Counted from the stretch's first letter, positions 16,434 to 26,170 are shown. The stretch is DNA of 64,000 bases from Bog-473 sp963701955 (GCA_963701955.1 OY969694.1:496001-560000); one strand, 5' to 3'. Notes: a model not told the origin generated them from the letters alone. A program made the numbers and translations.

Positions 16434-17603
16434 TCATCCGGGGTCGGCCGAGAGATCGCGGTTCGTCACGACGGTCCACAGCGGTGATGGTCGTGACGTC
16501 ATGACCCTGCGACTCGGTCCGACGAAGGTCAGAAGTTCGTTGGCGTCTCCGCCGAGCGTCCAGTCCCGACTGTGGACGCGGCGATGATGGTGGTCGCACA
16601 GGAGCACGAGATTGTCGATGTCGGTTCGGCCGCCCCGTTGCCATGGCGCGATGTGGTGCACGTCGGTGAACGTCACGTTCGTGCAGCCGGGAAAACGGCA
16701 GTGCCGATCACGCCGCATGATCTCACGCCGCTGGGCACCGGTGGGCCATCGTCTGGCCCGCCCCTCGTACATGGTCCGCCCGACGTCGTCGTCGACGGCC
16801 ACGGCGATGGTGGCGTCACAGGCGAGGCGCCGTACTACGTCGGGTGCAATCAGCCCGTCGCGCTCGAGTTCGCCCACGAGCTCCGACGTCTCGTCGGTCA
16901 GAGTTTCGAGCGGCACGTGCGCCACGACGAAGTGAGGAGCACCCCGTTGCCCGGTACCTCCTCTGCGGCGCACCAACCCGAGAAACGCCTCGCACAGCCT
17001 CTGGTCCCAGGGCACCTCACCGTCAGAAGGAATTTGTCGCGCCCGGGCCTCGAGGCACGCCCGCACCTCGGCATACGATTCGGGAGGAAGTTGGGCGGTG
17101 ACCGTCCGGAATGTGTCGCTGAAGCGCAGCCAACGTCCGGCAGGACCCTTGTCTGTGGAGGCGCGACGCGCCTCCCCTGTCGATCTGGCCAGTTCGGTCA
17201 ACTGGCGTACCGAGCTCGTCACGGCATGCGTAGAGAGCTCCGAGTCCGTTTCCGGGGTGGCGACATCGGCCACCACGCGTAGCTTGTCGAGTGTGATCTC
17301 GCCTCGGCGGAGGGCAGCAGCCAAGGTGGGGAGATCCTCGCAGCGTTCGGCCAGATGGGCGTACGTCCGTGCGGTCGGCACGGATACCGCGAAGCGCTCG
17401 GCCGTCCAGGCTTCGGTCGATGTCGCACCCTCGTCGCGGAATGCCTCGCGCCTGCCGACCTCCCCGAGGAGTTCGAGGATTCGACCGTCGACCACCGCTC
17501 GGAGCCGGAACAGGTCGTCGAGACGTGCCCCGAGGTCATCGTTGCTGAGGGTGGCAACCTCGGAGAGGTCGGTGAGGTCGTGTGACGGCGAAGCGTCGGG
17601 CAT
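16434..17603 (-). CDS. DUF222 and HNH endonuclease domain protein (13E12 family)
   Basis: A 389-residue protein with the actinobacterial DUF222 domain over roughly residues 20-290 and a C-terminal HNH nuclease domain. The nuclease part reads CRFPGCTNVTFTDVHHIAPW and then GRTDIDNLVLLCDHHHRRVH, with the zinc-binding cysteine and the H-N-H catalytic residues all present. Such proteins (M. tuberculosis 13E12 repeat family) occur in many copies in actinobacteria and are often treated as mobile or selfish, but their function is not established. It converges on the corrinoid operon with a 10-bp gap and reads in the same direction as the exporter genes upstream of it. Confidence 0.85.
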   Translation of the reverse strand: MPDASPSHDLTDLSEVATLSNDDLGARLDDLFRLRAVVDGRILELLGEVGRREAFRDEGATSTEAWTAERFAVSVPTARTYAHLAERCEDLPTLAAALRRGEITLDKLRVVADVATPETDSELSTHAVTSSVRQLTELARSTGEARRASTDKGPAGRWLRFSDTFRTVTAQLPPESYAEVRACLEARARQIPSDGEVPWDQRLCEAFLGLVRRRGGTGQRGAPHFVVAHVPLETLTDETSELVGELERDGLIAPDVVRRLACDATIAVAVDDDVGRTMYEGRARRWPTGAQRREIMRRDRHCRFPGCTNVTFTDVHHIAPWQRGGRTDIDNLVLLCDHHHRRVHSRDWTLGGDANELLTFVGPSRRVMTSRPSPLWTVVTNRDLSADPG

Positions 17604-17638
17604 CGCACGGGAACGGTCGCCCGAGGCCCGACTCAGTG

Positions 17639-19117
17639 CTATTCGACCGAGGAAATTCTTGAATCAGCCAACGACGTGTTCGTTCGGAGCGCCGACATCA
17701 CAACAGCGGCGGCGGCGATCGCGGCGAGGACGTATGTGGTCACGCCGAAGGCGTGTTGGGCGCCGGACACCTGCCCCGAATCTCCGCCGGCGAGCACATA
17801 GATCGTGCCCGTGAGCGCCAGTCCGAGCGCAGTCCCGATGCCCCTCGTCATGTTGAGCACGCCCGAGGCCATCCCCGCCTGCTGGGCGGGAACCGCGCTC
17901 ATGATCGAGGCATTGTTGGGAGAGGTGAAGAGGCCCATGCCGATGCCCACGGCCACAAGAAGGCCGACGAATCCGGAAGTCGGCGGTCGGAGGACCCCGA
18001 TGGCAGCCAGGGCGACCGCCACCAGCGCCATCCCGGTCACGGTCAAGGGTCGGGCGCCCACCCGGTCGGCCAGCCGTCCGGCCAGGGGCGCGACCACACC
18101 GAAGGCCAAGGGCATGGCCATCAGCTCCAGGCCCGCCCGGGCGGAGCTGAGGCCCAGGCCACGTTCGAGGTAGAACGGAACCACGAACAGGGTGCCGAAC
18201 ATCACCAGGTACGAACAACCCGCACTGGCGATGCCGGTCGAGAACTGGGAGCGTCTGAACAGATCGAGGTCGAGCATGGGGTCCGAGTCCCGACGTTCGT
18301 GCCACACGAAGATGATCCCGGACCCGGCAGCGACCGCGAAGAGAACGATGATCGCGGGGGAGCTCCAGCCCAGCTCGGCACCGAACGAGATCGCCGAGAG
18401 GAGCGCAACGACGGCGGGGAAGAAGACCGCCAGACCGGTCCAGTCGAAACGGACCCGGGCCATCAGGTCGCGGCTTCGTGGCACCAGGACGAGCGCCGCG
18501 GCAGCGCCGACGAGGCCGAACGGCACGTTGATCAGGAAAATGAAGCGCCAGCCGCCCGCGGCCAAGAGAAACCCGCCGATGGTCGGTCCGAGTGCCAAGC
18601 CGAGCGCTTGCGCCGTGCCCTGGAGCCCGACGGCACGCCCGAGCGCGCGCCTGGGGACGACGAGGAGAATGATGGCCAGGCTGTTTGCCTGCAACATGGC
18701 CGCTCCGACAGCCTGGATCGCTCGGAAGGCACAGAGCGCTCCGAGGCCCGGCGCAATCCCACAGAGCACTGAACCCAGGGTGAAGACCACGAATCCGTAG
18801 ACGTACAGGAGCTTGCGCCCCCACATGTCGGCCAAGCGTCCGACGGCGATCACCGTGGCCACGAGCACCACCAGGTAAGACAGTCCGACCCAGGTGACCG
18901 CACCCACCGACGCATCGAAGGTGTGCTGCAGCGTCGGCAGCGCCACGGTCACGATGGATGCATCGAGCTGGCCCATGAATGCGCCCATGCACACCGCCGC
19001 CACGGCGAGCCAGGGGGCATCGGCACGGGCGCGGATGACCTCGGGACGTCGGGGCTCTCTCAAGAGCCTTTCCCACGTCCAAGGTCGCGCTGCCTCGGGC
19101 GGTTCGGCCTCGGTCAC
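17639..19117 (-). CDS. DHA2-family MFS drug exporter (EmrB/QacA type)
   Basis: A 492-residue transporter with about 14 predicted membrane helices, the number typical of the DHA2 drug:H+ antiporter family. After a soluble leader of about 35 residues the first helix reads AAVCMGAFMGQLDASIVTVA (motif D1 region), followed by VGRLADMWGRKLLYVYG (motif A) and GTAQALGLALGPTIGG (motif C, antiporter). The start is a GTG at 19117. It follows the ABC exporter gene on the same strand. The first 41 codons and its upstream region exist twice because of the 205-bp tandem duplication, so the copy nearer the ABC gene also carries its start signals. Substrate unknown. Confidence 0.85.
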   Translation of the reverse strand: MTEAEPPEAARPWTWERLLREPRRPEVIRARADAPWLAVAAVCMGAFMGQLDASIVTVALPTLQHTFDASVGAVTWVGLSYLVVLVATVIAVGRLADMWGRKLLYVYGFVVFTLGSVLCGIAPGLGALCAFRAIQAVGAAMLQANSLAIILLVVPRRALGRAVGLQGTAQALGLALGPTIGGFLLAAGGWRFIFLINVPFGLVGAAAALVLVPRSRDLMARVRFDWTGLAVFFPAVVALLSAISFGAELGWSSPAIIVLFAVAAGSGIIFVWHERRDSDPMLDLDLFRRSQFSTGIASAGCSYLVMFGTLFVVPFYLERGLGLSSARAGLELMAMPLAFGVVAPLAGRLADRVGARPLTVTGMALVAVALAAIGVLRPPTSGFVGLLVAVGIGMGLFTSPNNASIMSAVPAQQAGMASGVLNMTRGIGTALGLALTGTIYVLAGGDSGQVSGAQHAFGVTTYVLAAIAAAAVVMSALRTNTSLADSRISSVE

Positions 19118-19413
19118 TGCGCGTGAACCTTACGTGTGGGTTCGCACGCCCCGGCGCTGATGGGATTCAGCGAATTGGCGCGAGTTCAGAGGTCGATACC
19201 GCCGCCACGGCGAGCCAGGGGGCATCGGCACGGGCGCGGATGACCTCGGGACGTCGGGGCTCTCTCAAGAGCCTTTCCCACGTCCAAGGTCGCGCTGCCT
19301 CGGGCGGTTCGGCCTCGGTCACTGCGCGTGAACCTTACGTGTGGGTTCGCACGCCCCGGCGCTGATGGGATTCAGCGAATTGGCGCGAGTTCAGAGGTCG
19401 ATACCGCCGCCAC
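18993..19413. repeat. 205-bp perfect tandem duplication (about two copies)
   Basis: The segment 18996-19200 is repeated without visible mismatch at 19201-19405, with the match continuing a few bases at each end. The unit holds the first 41 codons of the DHA2 exporter, its upstream region and the last codons plus stop of the ABC exporter. The 11-mer ACCGCCGCCAC occurs at all three boundaries, so the duplication can be explained by recombination or slippage between an 11-bp microhomology present in both genes. It may also be an assembly artefact. Confidence 0.9.
19167..19322 (-). pseudogene. Truncated 5' copy of the DHA2 exporter
   Basis: The upstream copy of the duplication repeats the exporter start (GTG at 19322). 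It reads the same first 41 residues (MTEAEPPEAARPWTWERLL and on), then crosses the junction into 10 unrelated residues (VSTSELAPIR) and stops at 19167. If translated it is a 51-residue peptide without a membrane helix. It could act as a short upstream reading frame ahead of the full exporter. Confidence 0.6.
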
Positions 19414-21343
19414 CGGCACCGGCACCGGCACCGCCACCGGCACCTGTGGCGGCCTCCTCCTGGTCAGCGAATTGGGTGCGGTAGAGGTCGGCGTAGAGTC
19501 CGCCGTCGGCCAGGAGGCTGGCGTGAGTGCCGCGCTCGACGATCCGGCCGTCGTCAATGACGAGGAGCTCGTCGGCCTCGCGGACCGTCGAGAGGCGGTG
19601 GGCGATCACGACCGATGTGCGCCCGCTGAGAGTCTTCCGGAGCGCCCGCTGGACCGCCGCCTCCGATTCTGAGTCGAGGTGCGCCGTCGCCTCGTCGAGG
19701 ACGACGATGCCGGGCGCCTTCAAGATGAGCCGGGCCAGGGCGACCCGCTGCTTCTCCCCGCCCGAGAGGCGGTAGCCCCGCTCGCCGATGACGGTGTCGA
19801 GCCCATCGGGGAGCTCCCCCACGATGTGGCTGATCTGAGCCAGCGCCAGTGCCTCGCGCAGCTCGGTCTCCGACGCCTCCGGGCGGGCGTAGAGGAGGTT
19901 GGCCCGTAGGGTGTCGTGGAAGAGGTGGGGGTCCTGTGTCACCACGCCGACCACGTCGCGTAGCGATGCCATGGTCGCCTGGCGCACGTCGATCCCGCTG
20001 AGACGGACCGATCCAGCGGTTACGTCGTAGAGCCGTGGCACGAGATTCGAGATCGTCGTCTTTCCGGCACCCGAGGGGCCGACGAGCGCCACCATGGTCC
20101 CCGGCTCCACCCGGAAGGAGATCCCGTGCAGGACTTCGCTGCGCAGACCGGTCTCGAGCGCGGCGACCGATTCGAGTGACGCCAGCGACACTTCGTCGGC
20201 GCTCGGGTAGGTGAAGTGCACGTCGACGAACTCGACGGATGCGGGTCCCGAGGGCACGTCGACGGCATCGGGGGCTTCGTCGATCATGGGCACGATGTCG
20301 AGCACCTCGAAAAGTCGTTCGAAGGAGACCAGCGCCGTCATCACGTCGAGGTTCAGGTTGGAGAGCTGGGTGAGCGGCTGGTAGAGACGGGTGAGATAGC
20401 TGGTGAGGGCAACGACGGTTCCCACCTGGAGGGCTCCGTGGATCGCTGCTATGCCGCCCACGCCGTACACGATGGCCGTGGCCAGCGATGCGGTGAGGGA
20501 GAGCGCGACGAAGAAGATGCGGGCGTACGTCGCCTGGGTGATCCCGATGTCGCGTACCCGACCCGCCTTGGCCTCGAAGGCGAGCGCCTCCGCGTCGGGG
20601 CGCCCCATCAACTTGACCAGCATGGCGCCGCCGACACCGAAGCGCTCCTGCATGACCATGTTCATCTCGCTGTTGAGGTCGTAGCCCTCCTTGGTCAGCG
20701 ATCCGATTCGCCGCCCGACGAATCGTGAGGGCACGAGGAAGAGCGGTACAAGCAGGAGTGCGGCCAGCGTGATCTGCCAACTCAGGAAGAACATGGCAGC
20801 GATCACGATCACGACCGTCACCAGGTTGCCGATCACGTTCGAGAGCAGGTCCGTGAAGGCCTGCTGCGCACCGATGACGTCGTTGTTCAGCCGGCTCACC
20901 AGGGCACCCGTCTGAGTGCGCGTGAAGAACGCGAGAGGCATGCGCTGGATGTGGCGGAACACCTTCGAGCGCATGTCGTAAATCAGGCTCTCGCCTAGGT
21001 ACGCGGAGATCCTCCTCTCGACGAGGGCCAGTGCTCCGTCCGCTAGCGCCAGGGCGGCGACCAGCAATGCCAGCCCAACCACCAGGGAGCTGTCCTTCTT
21101 CAAGATCCCGTTGTCGATGAGGGAGCGCAGGATGAGGGGGTTCACCGCCACGATGACGGCGTCGAGGACCACGACCGGGATGAAGACGGCGAGGATCTTC
21201 CGGTAGGGGACGGCGAAGGTCAGCATGCGGCGCGCCGTGCCCTTCTTGACCCGGTGGCGCAGCACCGTCCTGTCCTGGCGCATCGATCGCAGACCCACCC
21301 ACGCTCCGCCGCCGCCGTGCCCGCCGCCGCCGTGCCCCCGCAT
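19391..21343 (-). CDS. ABC exporter, fused membrane and ATPase domains
   Basis: A half-size exporter of the ABCB type, about 650 residues: six helices (about residues 40-330) and a nucleotide-binding domain. The latter has Walker A (GPSGAGKTT), signature (LSGGEKQRVALARL), Walker B (IVVLDEATAHLD) and the H-loop (VIAHRLSTV). The ATG at 21343 is preferred over upstream starts because the Gly/His-rich opening (MRGHGGGGHGGGG) followed by WVGLRSMRQDR is the usual N-terminus of this actinobacterial subgroup. The C-terminus ends in a Gly/Ala tail that overlaps the tandem duplication. It probably works as a homodimer exporting lipids or drugs. The DHA2 exporter follows on the same strand, perhaps in the same transcript. 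Confidence 0.88.
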   Translation of the reverse strand: MRGHGGGGHGGGGAWVGLRSMRQDRTVLRHRVKKGTARRMLTFAVPYRKILAVFIPVVVLDAVIVAVNPLILRSLIDNGILKKDSSLVVGLALLVAALALADGALALVERRISAYLGESLIYDMRSKVFRHIQRMPLAFFTRTQTGALVSRLNNDVIGAQQAFTDLLSNVIGNLVTVVIVIAAMFFLSWQITLAALLLVPLFLVPSRFVGRRIGSLTKEGYDLNSEMNMVMQERFGVGGAMLVKLMGRPDAEALAFEAKAGRVRDIGITQATYARIFFVALSLTASLATAIVYGVGGIAAIHGALQVGTVVALTSYLTRLYQPLTQLSNLNLDVMTALVSFERLFEVLDIVPMIDEAPDAVDVPSGPASVEFVDVHFTYPSADEVSLASLESVAALETGLRSEVLHGISFRVEPGTMVALVGPSGAGKTTISNLVPRLYDVTAGSVRLSGIDVRQATMASLRDVVGVVTQDPHLFHDTLRANLLYARPEASETELREALALAQISHIVGELPDGLDTVIGERGYRLSGGEKQRVALARLILKAPGIVVLDEATAHLDSESEAAVQRALRKTLSGRTSVVIAHRLSTVREADELLVIDDGRIVERGTHASLLADGGLYADLYRTQFADQEEAATGAGGGAGAGAGGGGIDL

Positions 21344-21458
21344 GCTCACGGCATGCAACCTACTGTCGATGTCGTCGTCGACCGGCAGCGCTGACGCGCC
21401 GGATTCGGAATGATCAGGTCGTGCAGCGCCGGCTTGGGACCAGTCGGGCCGTCGGAGG

Positions 21459-22247
21459 TCAGGCGGATCCGCCGACGGCGTGCACGCCACCGTCGACGTG
21501 GACGATCTCACCGGTCGTCATTGGGAAGAGGTCGCTGAACAAGGCGACGCACGCCTTGGCCACGACACTGGCGTCGTGGACGTCCCACCCCAGGGGGGCC
21601 TGGTCGGCCCAGGTGTCCTCGAAGGTCGAGAAGCCCGGAATCGACTTGGCGGCCATGGTGCGCACGGGTCCGGCTGCCACCAGGTTGAATCGGATGCCCC
21701 GCGGCCCCAGCTCCTTGGCCAGGTAGCGCGAGAGGGACTCGAGTCCCGCCTTGGCCACACCCATCCAGTCGTAGAGCGGCCAGGCCACCGTGGCATCGAA
21801 GTCCAGCCCGACGACCGAGGCGCCACCGTTCGCGCCGGCCGCCTCGAGGAGCGGGAGGAACGCCTGGACCAGTGCCTTCAGCGAGTAGGTGGAGACCTGG
21901 AGGGCGACGGAGACATCGTCCCAGCCCGCCGCGAACATACCGCTGCCCAGGCAGTCGGGTGGCGCGAAGCCGATGGCGTGCAGCACGCCGTCGAGGCGGT
22001 CCCACCTCGCGGAGAGGACCTGGCCGGCGGCCCCGAGCTGCTCGGGGGACGTGACGTCGATCTCCAGGACGTCGGGCTCGCTGGGCAGCTTGCGCGCCGT
22101 CCTCCTGGTCAGCGAGAGCGCCCGGCCGGCACCCGACAGCACCACCTCCGCCCCCTCCTCCTGGGCCATCTTGGCCACGGCGAAGGCAAGTGACGCATCG
22201 GTGAGCACGCCCGTGACGAGCAGGCGCTTTCCCTCAAGGAGTCCCAT
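21459..22247 (-). CDS. fabI: Enoyl-[acyl-carrier-protein] reductase (NADH)
   Basis: A 262-residue short-chain dehydrogenase fold of the FabI/InhA type, performing the last step of each fatty-acid elongation cycle. It opens with MGLLEGKRLLVTGVLTDASL, the divergent NADH-binding motif of FabI. HAIGFAP, the substrate-loop region SLKALVQAFLP, then YDWMGVAKAGLESLSRYLAK (with the catalytic Tyr and Lys spaced as in InhA) and GPVRTMAAKSIPGF follow. Overall it resembles the mycobacterial InhA form, the target of isoniazid in that genus. The start ATG (22247) is only 31 bp from the divergent F420 reductase gene. A plausible -10 box TAACCT lies 10 nt upstream of it. Confidence 0.9.
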   Translation of the reverse strand: MGLLEGKRLLVTGVLTDASLAFAVAKMAQEEGAEVVLSGAGRALSLTRRTARKLPSEPDVLEIDVTSPEQLGAAGQVLSARWDRLDGVLHAIGFAPPDCLGSGMFAAGWDDVSVALQVSTYSLKALVQAFLPLLEAAGANGGASVVGLDFDATVAWPLYDWMGVAKAGLESLSRYLAKELGPRGIRFNLVAAGPVRTMAAKSIPGFSTFEDTWADQAPLGWDVHDASVVAKACVALFSDLFPMTTGEIVHVDGGVHAVGGSA

Positions 22248-22278
22248 GGTGCCAGCGAGGTTATGCGAAGCTCGGAGC
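22248..22278. promoter_or_regulatory. Overlapping divergent promoters, fabI and F420 reductase
   Basis: Only 31 bp separate two divergent start codons. On the minus strand TAACCT (22263-22258) lies 10 nt before the fabI ATG. On the plus strand TATGCG (22262-22267) lies about 11 nt before the reductase ATG. The two candidate -10 boxes overlap, so both mRNAs would have almost no leader. No -35 elements could be assigned with confidence. Confidence 0.4.
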
Positions 22279-22929
22279 ATGCACGTGGGAATCCTTGGAG
22301 GGACCGGACCGGCCGGAAGGGGGGTGGCGGTCCGGCTGGCGGATGCCGGCATCCGGGTCACGGTCGGATCGCGCGACGCTGAGCGGGCCGCCGGAGTCGT
22401 GGCCGAGCTGGCCGAGGCGTGGCCCGGATTGGACGGGGAGATGTCGGGTGCCGACAACGCCGGCGCCGCGACGGCGGAGCTGGTCGTGGTGGCGACCCCG
22501 TGGGAGAGCGCCGTCACGACGGCCCGCTCGCTGCGCGAACCCCTGGCCGGCAAGGTGGTCGTCTCCATGGCCAACGCGTTGGTCAAGGAAGGCCGCGAGA
22601 TGCTGGCGCTGGTGCCGCCGCGTGGATCGGTGGCCGCTGCCGTGCAGGCGGCAATTCCCGCGAGCCTGGTCGCCGCCACGTTCCACCACCTGCCCGCCTC
22701 GGAGATGGAGAACCTCGAATCGGGACTGGAGGCGGACGTGCTGGTGTGCTCCGACCATCCCGAGGCGACGGCAGCCGCGGTGAGCCTGGTGGAGCGCATG
22801 CGGGGGCTGCGCCCGCTCGATGCCGGCAGTCTCAGCCAGGCCGCCGCCATCGAGGCCTTCACCGCTGTCTGCATCACGTTGAACATCCGGCACAAGGCGC
22901 ACTCCACGCTGAGGATCGCCGGGATCTGA
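22279..22929 (+). CDS. NADPH:F420 oxidoreductase
   Basis: A 216-residue protein of the NADPH-dependent F420 reductase family (Fno/NpdG), exchanging electrons between NADPH and coenzyme F420. The N-terminal fold reads MHVGILGGTGPAGRGVAVRL with the VGSRD segment that selects NADP. ELVVVATPWES, KVVVSMANAL and the C-terminal AAIEAFTAVCITLNIRHK match the family, including the end ...IAGI. The ATG at 22279 starts the Rossmann fold exactly. It implies that this organism makes F420, common in actinobacteria. The mycothiol ligase-like gene starts 10 bp downstream and probably shares the transcript. Confidence 0.85.
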   Translation: MHVGILGGTGPAGRGVAVRLADAGIRVTVGSRDAERAAGVVAELAEAWPGLDGEMSGADNAGAATAELVVVATPWESAVTTARSLREPLAGKVVVSMANALVKEGREMLALVPPRGSVAAAVQAAIPASLVAATFHHLPASEMENLESGLEADVLVCSDHPEATAAAVSLVERMRGLRPLDAGSLSQAAAIEAFTAVCITLNIRHKAHSTLRIAGI

Positions 22930-22939
22930 CGGGACGACA

Positions 22940-24062
22940 GTGCGGCTCTACGACACGGCCCGCGGCGAGGTGGTGCCGTTCGAACCTGGTCCCAGGGTGA
23001 CGATGTACTCGTGCGGCATCACGCCCTACGACGCCGCTCACCTGGGTCACGCGTCGGTCTATCTCGCCTTCGACATGCTCCAGCGCCGTCTGCGCGACGA
23101 CGGGCACGAGACGCGCTGCGTGCGCAACGTGACCGACGTCGACGACGACATGTTGCGAAAGGCGCGCGAGCTCGGGGTGCACTACCTCGATCTGGCCGCC
23201 GAGGAGATGGCGCGCTTCGACGCCGAGATGAGTCTCTTGAACCTGTTGCCGGTCCACTCCGAGCCCCGTGCCACCTCGGCCATCCCCGAGATCCTCTCCC
23301 TCATCGGAGCGGCGCTCGACACGGGTCACGCCTACGAGTCGGGCGGGTCGGTGTACTTCAGGGTGGCCACATTCCCGCGCTTCGGGCGGCTGAGCGGCTT
23401 CGATCGCCAGCAGATGCTCGTGCTGGCAGCGGAGCACGGGGGGCATCCGGAGGATCCCCACAAGCGCGATCCGCTCGACTTCGTGCTCTGGCAGCCCTCC
23501 CTGCCCGACGAGCCCGCCTGGGAGTCGCGCTCGGGGTCCCGGCCGCCCGGGATGGCACATCGAGTGCTCGGCGCTGGCGCTGCGCGAGCTGGGGGAGACG
23601 ATCGACCTCCACGGGGGCGGGCGGGATCTCGTGTTCCCCCACCACGAGTGCGAGGTGGCGCAGTCCGAGTCGGTGACCAAGAAGCCCTTCGTCCGCCTGT
23701 GGTTCCACGTTGGGTTGGTGGGTCTGGGCGGCACGAAGATGTCCAAGTCACTGGGCAACCTCGTCTTCGTCGGGGACCTGTGCAAGGAATGGGATCCAAG
23801 AGCCGTGAGGCTGGCCCTGCTCGGCCACCACTACCGCACCGACTGGGACTGGCGCACCGAGGACGACATGCCCGAGGCGGCGGCCCGGCTGGCGGCGTGG
23901 ATGGGTGCGCCGGCCGGCGATGGGTCGTCGGGGCTGGCCGCCGTGCGAGTCGCGCTCGACGACGACCTCGACACCCCCGACGCCCTGCGCGCCCTCGACG
24001 ACGAGGCGGCGGCGGGCCGCCCGGTGGCGGACGGGGCCCGTCTGCTCGGCATCGACCTCTGA
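22940..24062 (+). CDS. mshC: Cysteine:GlcN-Ins ligase MshC-like (CysRS fold), frame break near 23533
   Basis: A class I cysteinyl-tRNA synthetase-fold enzyme. Motifs are MYSCGITPYDAAHLGHAS (HIGH variant GLGH as HLGHA), NVTDVDDDML, then KRDPLDFVLWQ, and in another frame GRPGWHIECSALALRELG, HGGGRDLVFPHHECEVAQ and KMSKSLGN (KMSKS loop). The GITPYDAAHLGHA form and the short length (about 374 residues) fit MshC, which joins cysteine to GlcN-inositol in mycothiol synthesis, better than true CysS; CysS remains possible. The frame breaks between PAWES (about 23520) and the RGPGRPGWH segment. Removing one base in GCGCTCGGGG near 23530 restores it. Both halves are fully conserved, so a consensus error is likelier than gene loss. 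GTG start. Confidence 0.8.
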
Positions 24063-24177
24063 GGAGCCGTCGGATCCGGGAGACCGGTCCCGCAAGAGGG
24101 GTCCAGTACCCTTGGAGGACCACGACGGGGTCCGGAGCGGGAAACGAACTGCCCGGCAGAGCAGGAAAGGGTGCACG

Positions 24178-26170
24178 ATGGCCGGCGTCATCTCGGTGGT
24201 ACTTCCCGACGGCTCGACGCGGGAGATGGCCGAGGGCACGACGGCAGGCGGTTTGGCCGCCTCCATCGGGTCCCGCCTGGCCAAGGCGGCCGTGTCGGCG
24301 ACCATCGGGGGCAGGGAGGTCGACCTGGACACCGCGTTGCCCGACGGCGCCAAGGTTGCCATCGTCACCGAAGACTCTGAGGCCGGGAGGGCCGTTCTGC
24401 GCCACTCCACCGCCCACGTCATGGCCCAGGCCGTGCGCCGGTTGTGGCCGGGGGCCAAGTACGCCATCGGCCCGGTGATCGAGAACGGGTTCTTCTACGA
24501 CTTCGAGCTCCCCGACGGTGCGCACTTCAGCGACGACGACCTCGAGCGGATCGAGGCCGAGATGCGAGAGATCGTCCGGGAGGACCAGCCCTTCGTCCGC
24601 CATGAGCACACGCTGGCGGAGGGGCTCGAGATCTTCGCTGACCAGCCGTTCAAGCAGGAGATCATCGACCTCGTCGGTGCGGGCGCCGACGAGGTCGACG
24701 CCGCCGGTTCGGCGGTGAGCACCTACCGCAACAGCGACGCCTTCATCGACCTGTGCCGGGGTCCGCACGTGCCCTCGACCGGGCGCCTGGGCCACTTCAA
24801 GCTCATGCGGGTCGCCGGGGCCTACTGGCGGGGCGACGAGACGCGCGAGCAGCTCCAACGGATCTATGGCACGGCATGGGAGTCCGAGAAGGCGCTCGCA
24901 GCTCACCTGCACCAGCTCGAGGAGGCCGAGCGGCGCGACCATCGCAAGCTCGGGGCCGAGCTCGACTTGTTCAGCTTCCCCGAGGAGATCGGTTCGGGCC
25001 TCGCCGTGTTCCACCCGAAGGGCGGCACCATACGGCGTCTCATGGAGGACTACTCGCGCCAGCGCCATGTCGAGGCGGGCTACGAGTTCGTCAACTCGCC
25101 GCACATCACCAAGGGCGCGCTCTTCGAAGAGTCGGGTCACCTGGACTGGTTCGCCGACGGCATGTACCCCCCCATGGAGCTCGACGGGAGCACGCAGTAC
25201 TACCTCAAGCCCATGAACTGCCCGTTCCACATCCTCGTGTACCGGAGCCGCCAGCGCTCCTACCGCGAGCTGCCGATGCGCCTCTTCGAGTTCGGCGCCG
25301 TCTATCGCTACGAGAAGTCAGGTGTGCTCCAGGGGCTCACCCGCGTGCGGGGAATGACCCAGGACGACGCCCACATCTTCTGCACCCGCGAGCAGATGGC
25401 CGAGGAGCTGGTGCGCACGCTGCACTTCGTCCTCGATCTGCTGCGCGACTTCGGACTCGACGACTTCTACCTCGAGATCTCCACCAGGCCGCCCGGCAAG
25501 GCGGTCGGGTCGGACGAGGAGTGGGAGACGGCCACCGAGACGCTGCGCGAGACCGCGCTCGCCCTCGGTCTCGATCTCGTTGTCGACGAGGGGGGAGGGG
25601 CCTTCTACGGCCCCAAGATCTCAGTACAGGCGCGCGACGCCATCGGCAGGACCTGGCAGATGTCGACCGTGCAGCTCGACTTCCAGCTTCCGCAGCGCTT
25701 CGGCCTCGAGTACGTGGGGGCTGACAACGCTCGCCACCGGCCGATCATGGTCCACCGGGCTCTCTTCGGATCGGTCGAGCGGTTCATGGCGGTGTTGATC
25801 GAGCATTACGCCGGCGCGTTGCCCACCTGGCTGTCACCCGAACAGGTTCGGGTGATCTCGGTGACCGACGGGCAGGACGACTACGCCCGGTCCGTGGTCG
25901 AGGCGTGCGCCGCCGCCGGTCTGCGGGCGACGGCCGACGTGAGCGGCGAGAAGCTCGGAGCGCGCGATCCGACGGGCCAAACTGGCCAAGGTCCCCTACG
26001 TGCTCGTCGTCGGGCCCAAGGACGCCCCCGTCGGCACGATCGGGATCAACCGCCGCGGCTGGACGACCCAGCCGGAGAAGGGAGTCCCCCTCGGCGATTT
26101 GGTGGCCGAGGTGGTTGGGGAGGTCGAGCGCAGGGGCTTGCCGGAGGACCGGGCACCGATGGCATCGTGA
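24178..26170 (+). CDS. thrS: Threonyl-tRNA synthetase, frame break near 25963
   Basis: The enzyme that charges tRNA-Thr. Domains in order are TGS (LPDGSTREMAEGTTAGGLA), the editing domain with HSTAHVMAQAVRRLWPGA, and the class II catalytic core. The core has YLKPMNCPFHILVYRSR (zinc cysteine and histidine), LFEFGAVYRYEKSGVLQGL (motif 2) and QDDAHIFC. The anticodon-binding C-terminus starts in frame (PEQVRVISVTDGQDDYA) and then breaks at a GCGCGCG run near 25960. Dropping one G gives the expected IRRAKLAKVPYVLVVGPKD, reaching a TGA at 26168-26170. The gene is essential, so this is almost surely a sequence error. The start ATG has AGGAAAGG upstream. The HIT gene start overlaps its stop (GTGA). 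Confidence 0.92.

Noticed and set aside
16434..17603. Homing endonuclease or restriction enzyme
   Set aside because: The DUF222 domain identifies it as a 13E12-type protein; no methyltransferase, intron or intein border is near.
19423..19460. GGCACC microsatellite in the ABC gene end as a separate repeat element
   Set aside because: It encodes the Gly/Ala tail of the exporter and is ordinary low-complexity coding sequence.
21344..21511. N-terminal extension of the ABC exporter to 21511
   Set aside because: The extra 56 residues have no family character; the Gly/His-rich start at 21343 is the usual one for this subgroup.
22940..24062. Calling mshC a pseudogene
   Set aside because: Both sides of the single slip are fully conserved, including HIGH-like and KMSKS motifs, so a consensus error is likelier.
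24063..24177. T-box or other leader upstream of thrS
   Set aside because: A short GGTCC/GGACC pairing exists, but no T-box sequence (AGGGTGGnACCGCG-like) is seen and the gap is too short.
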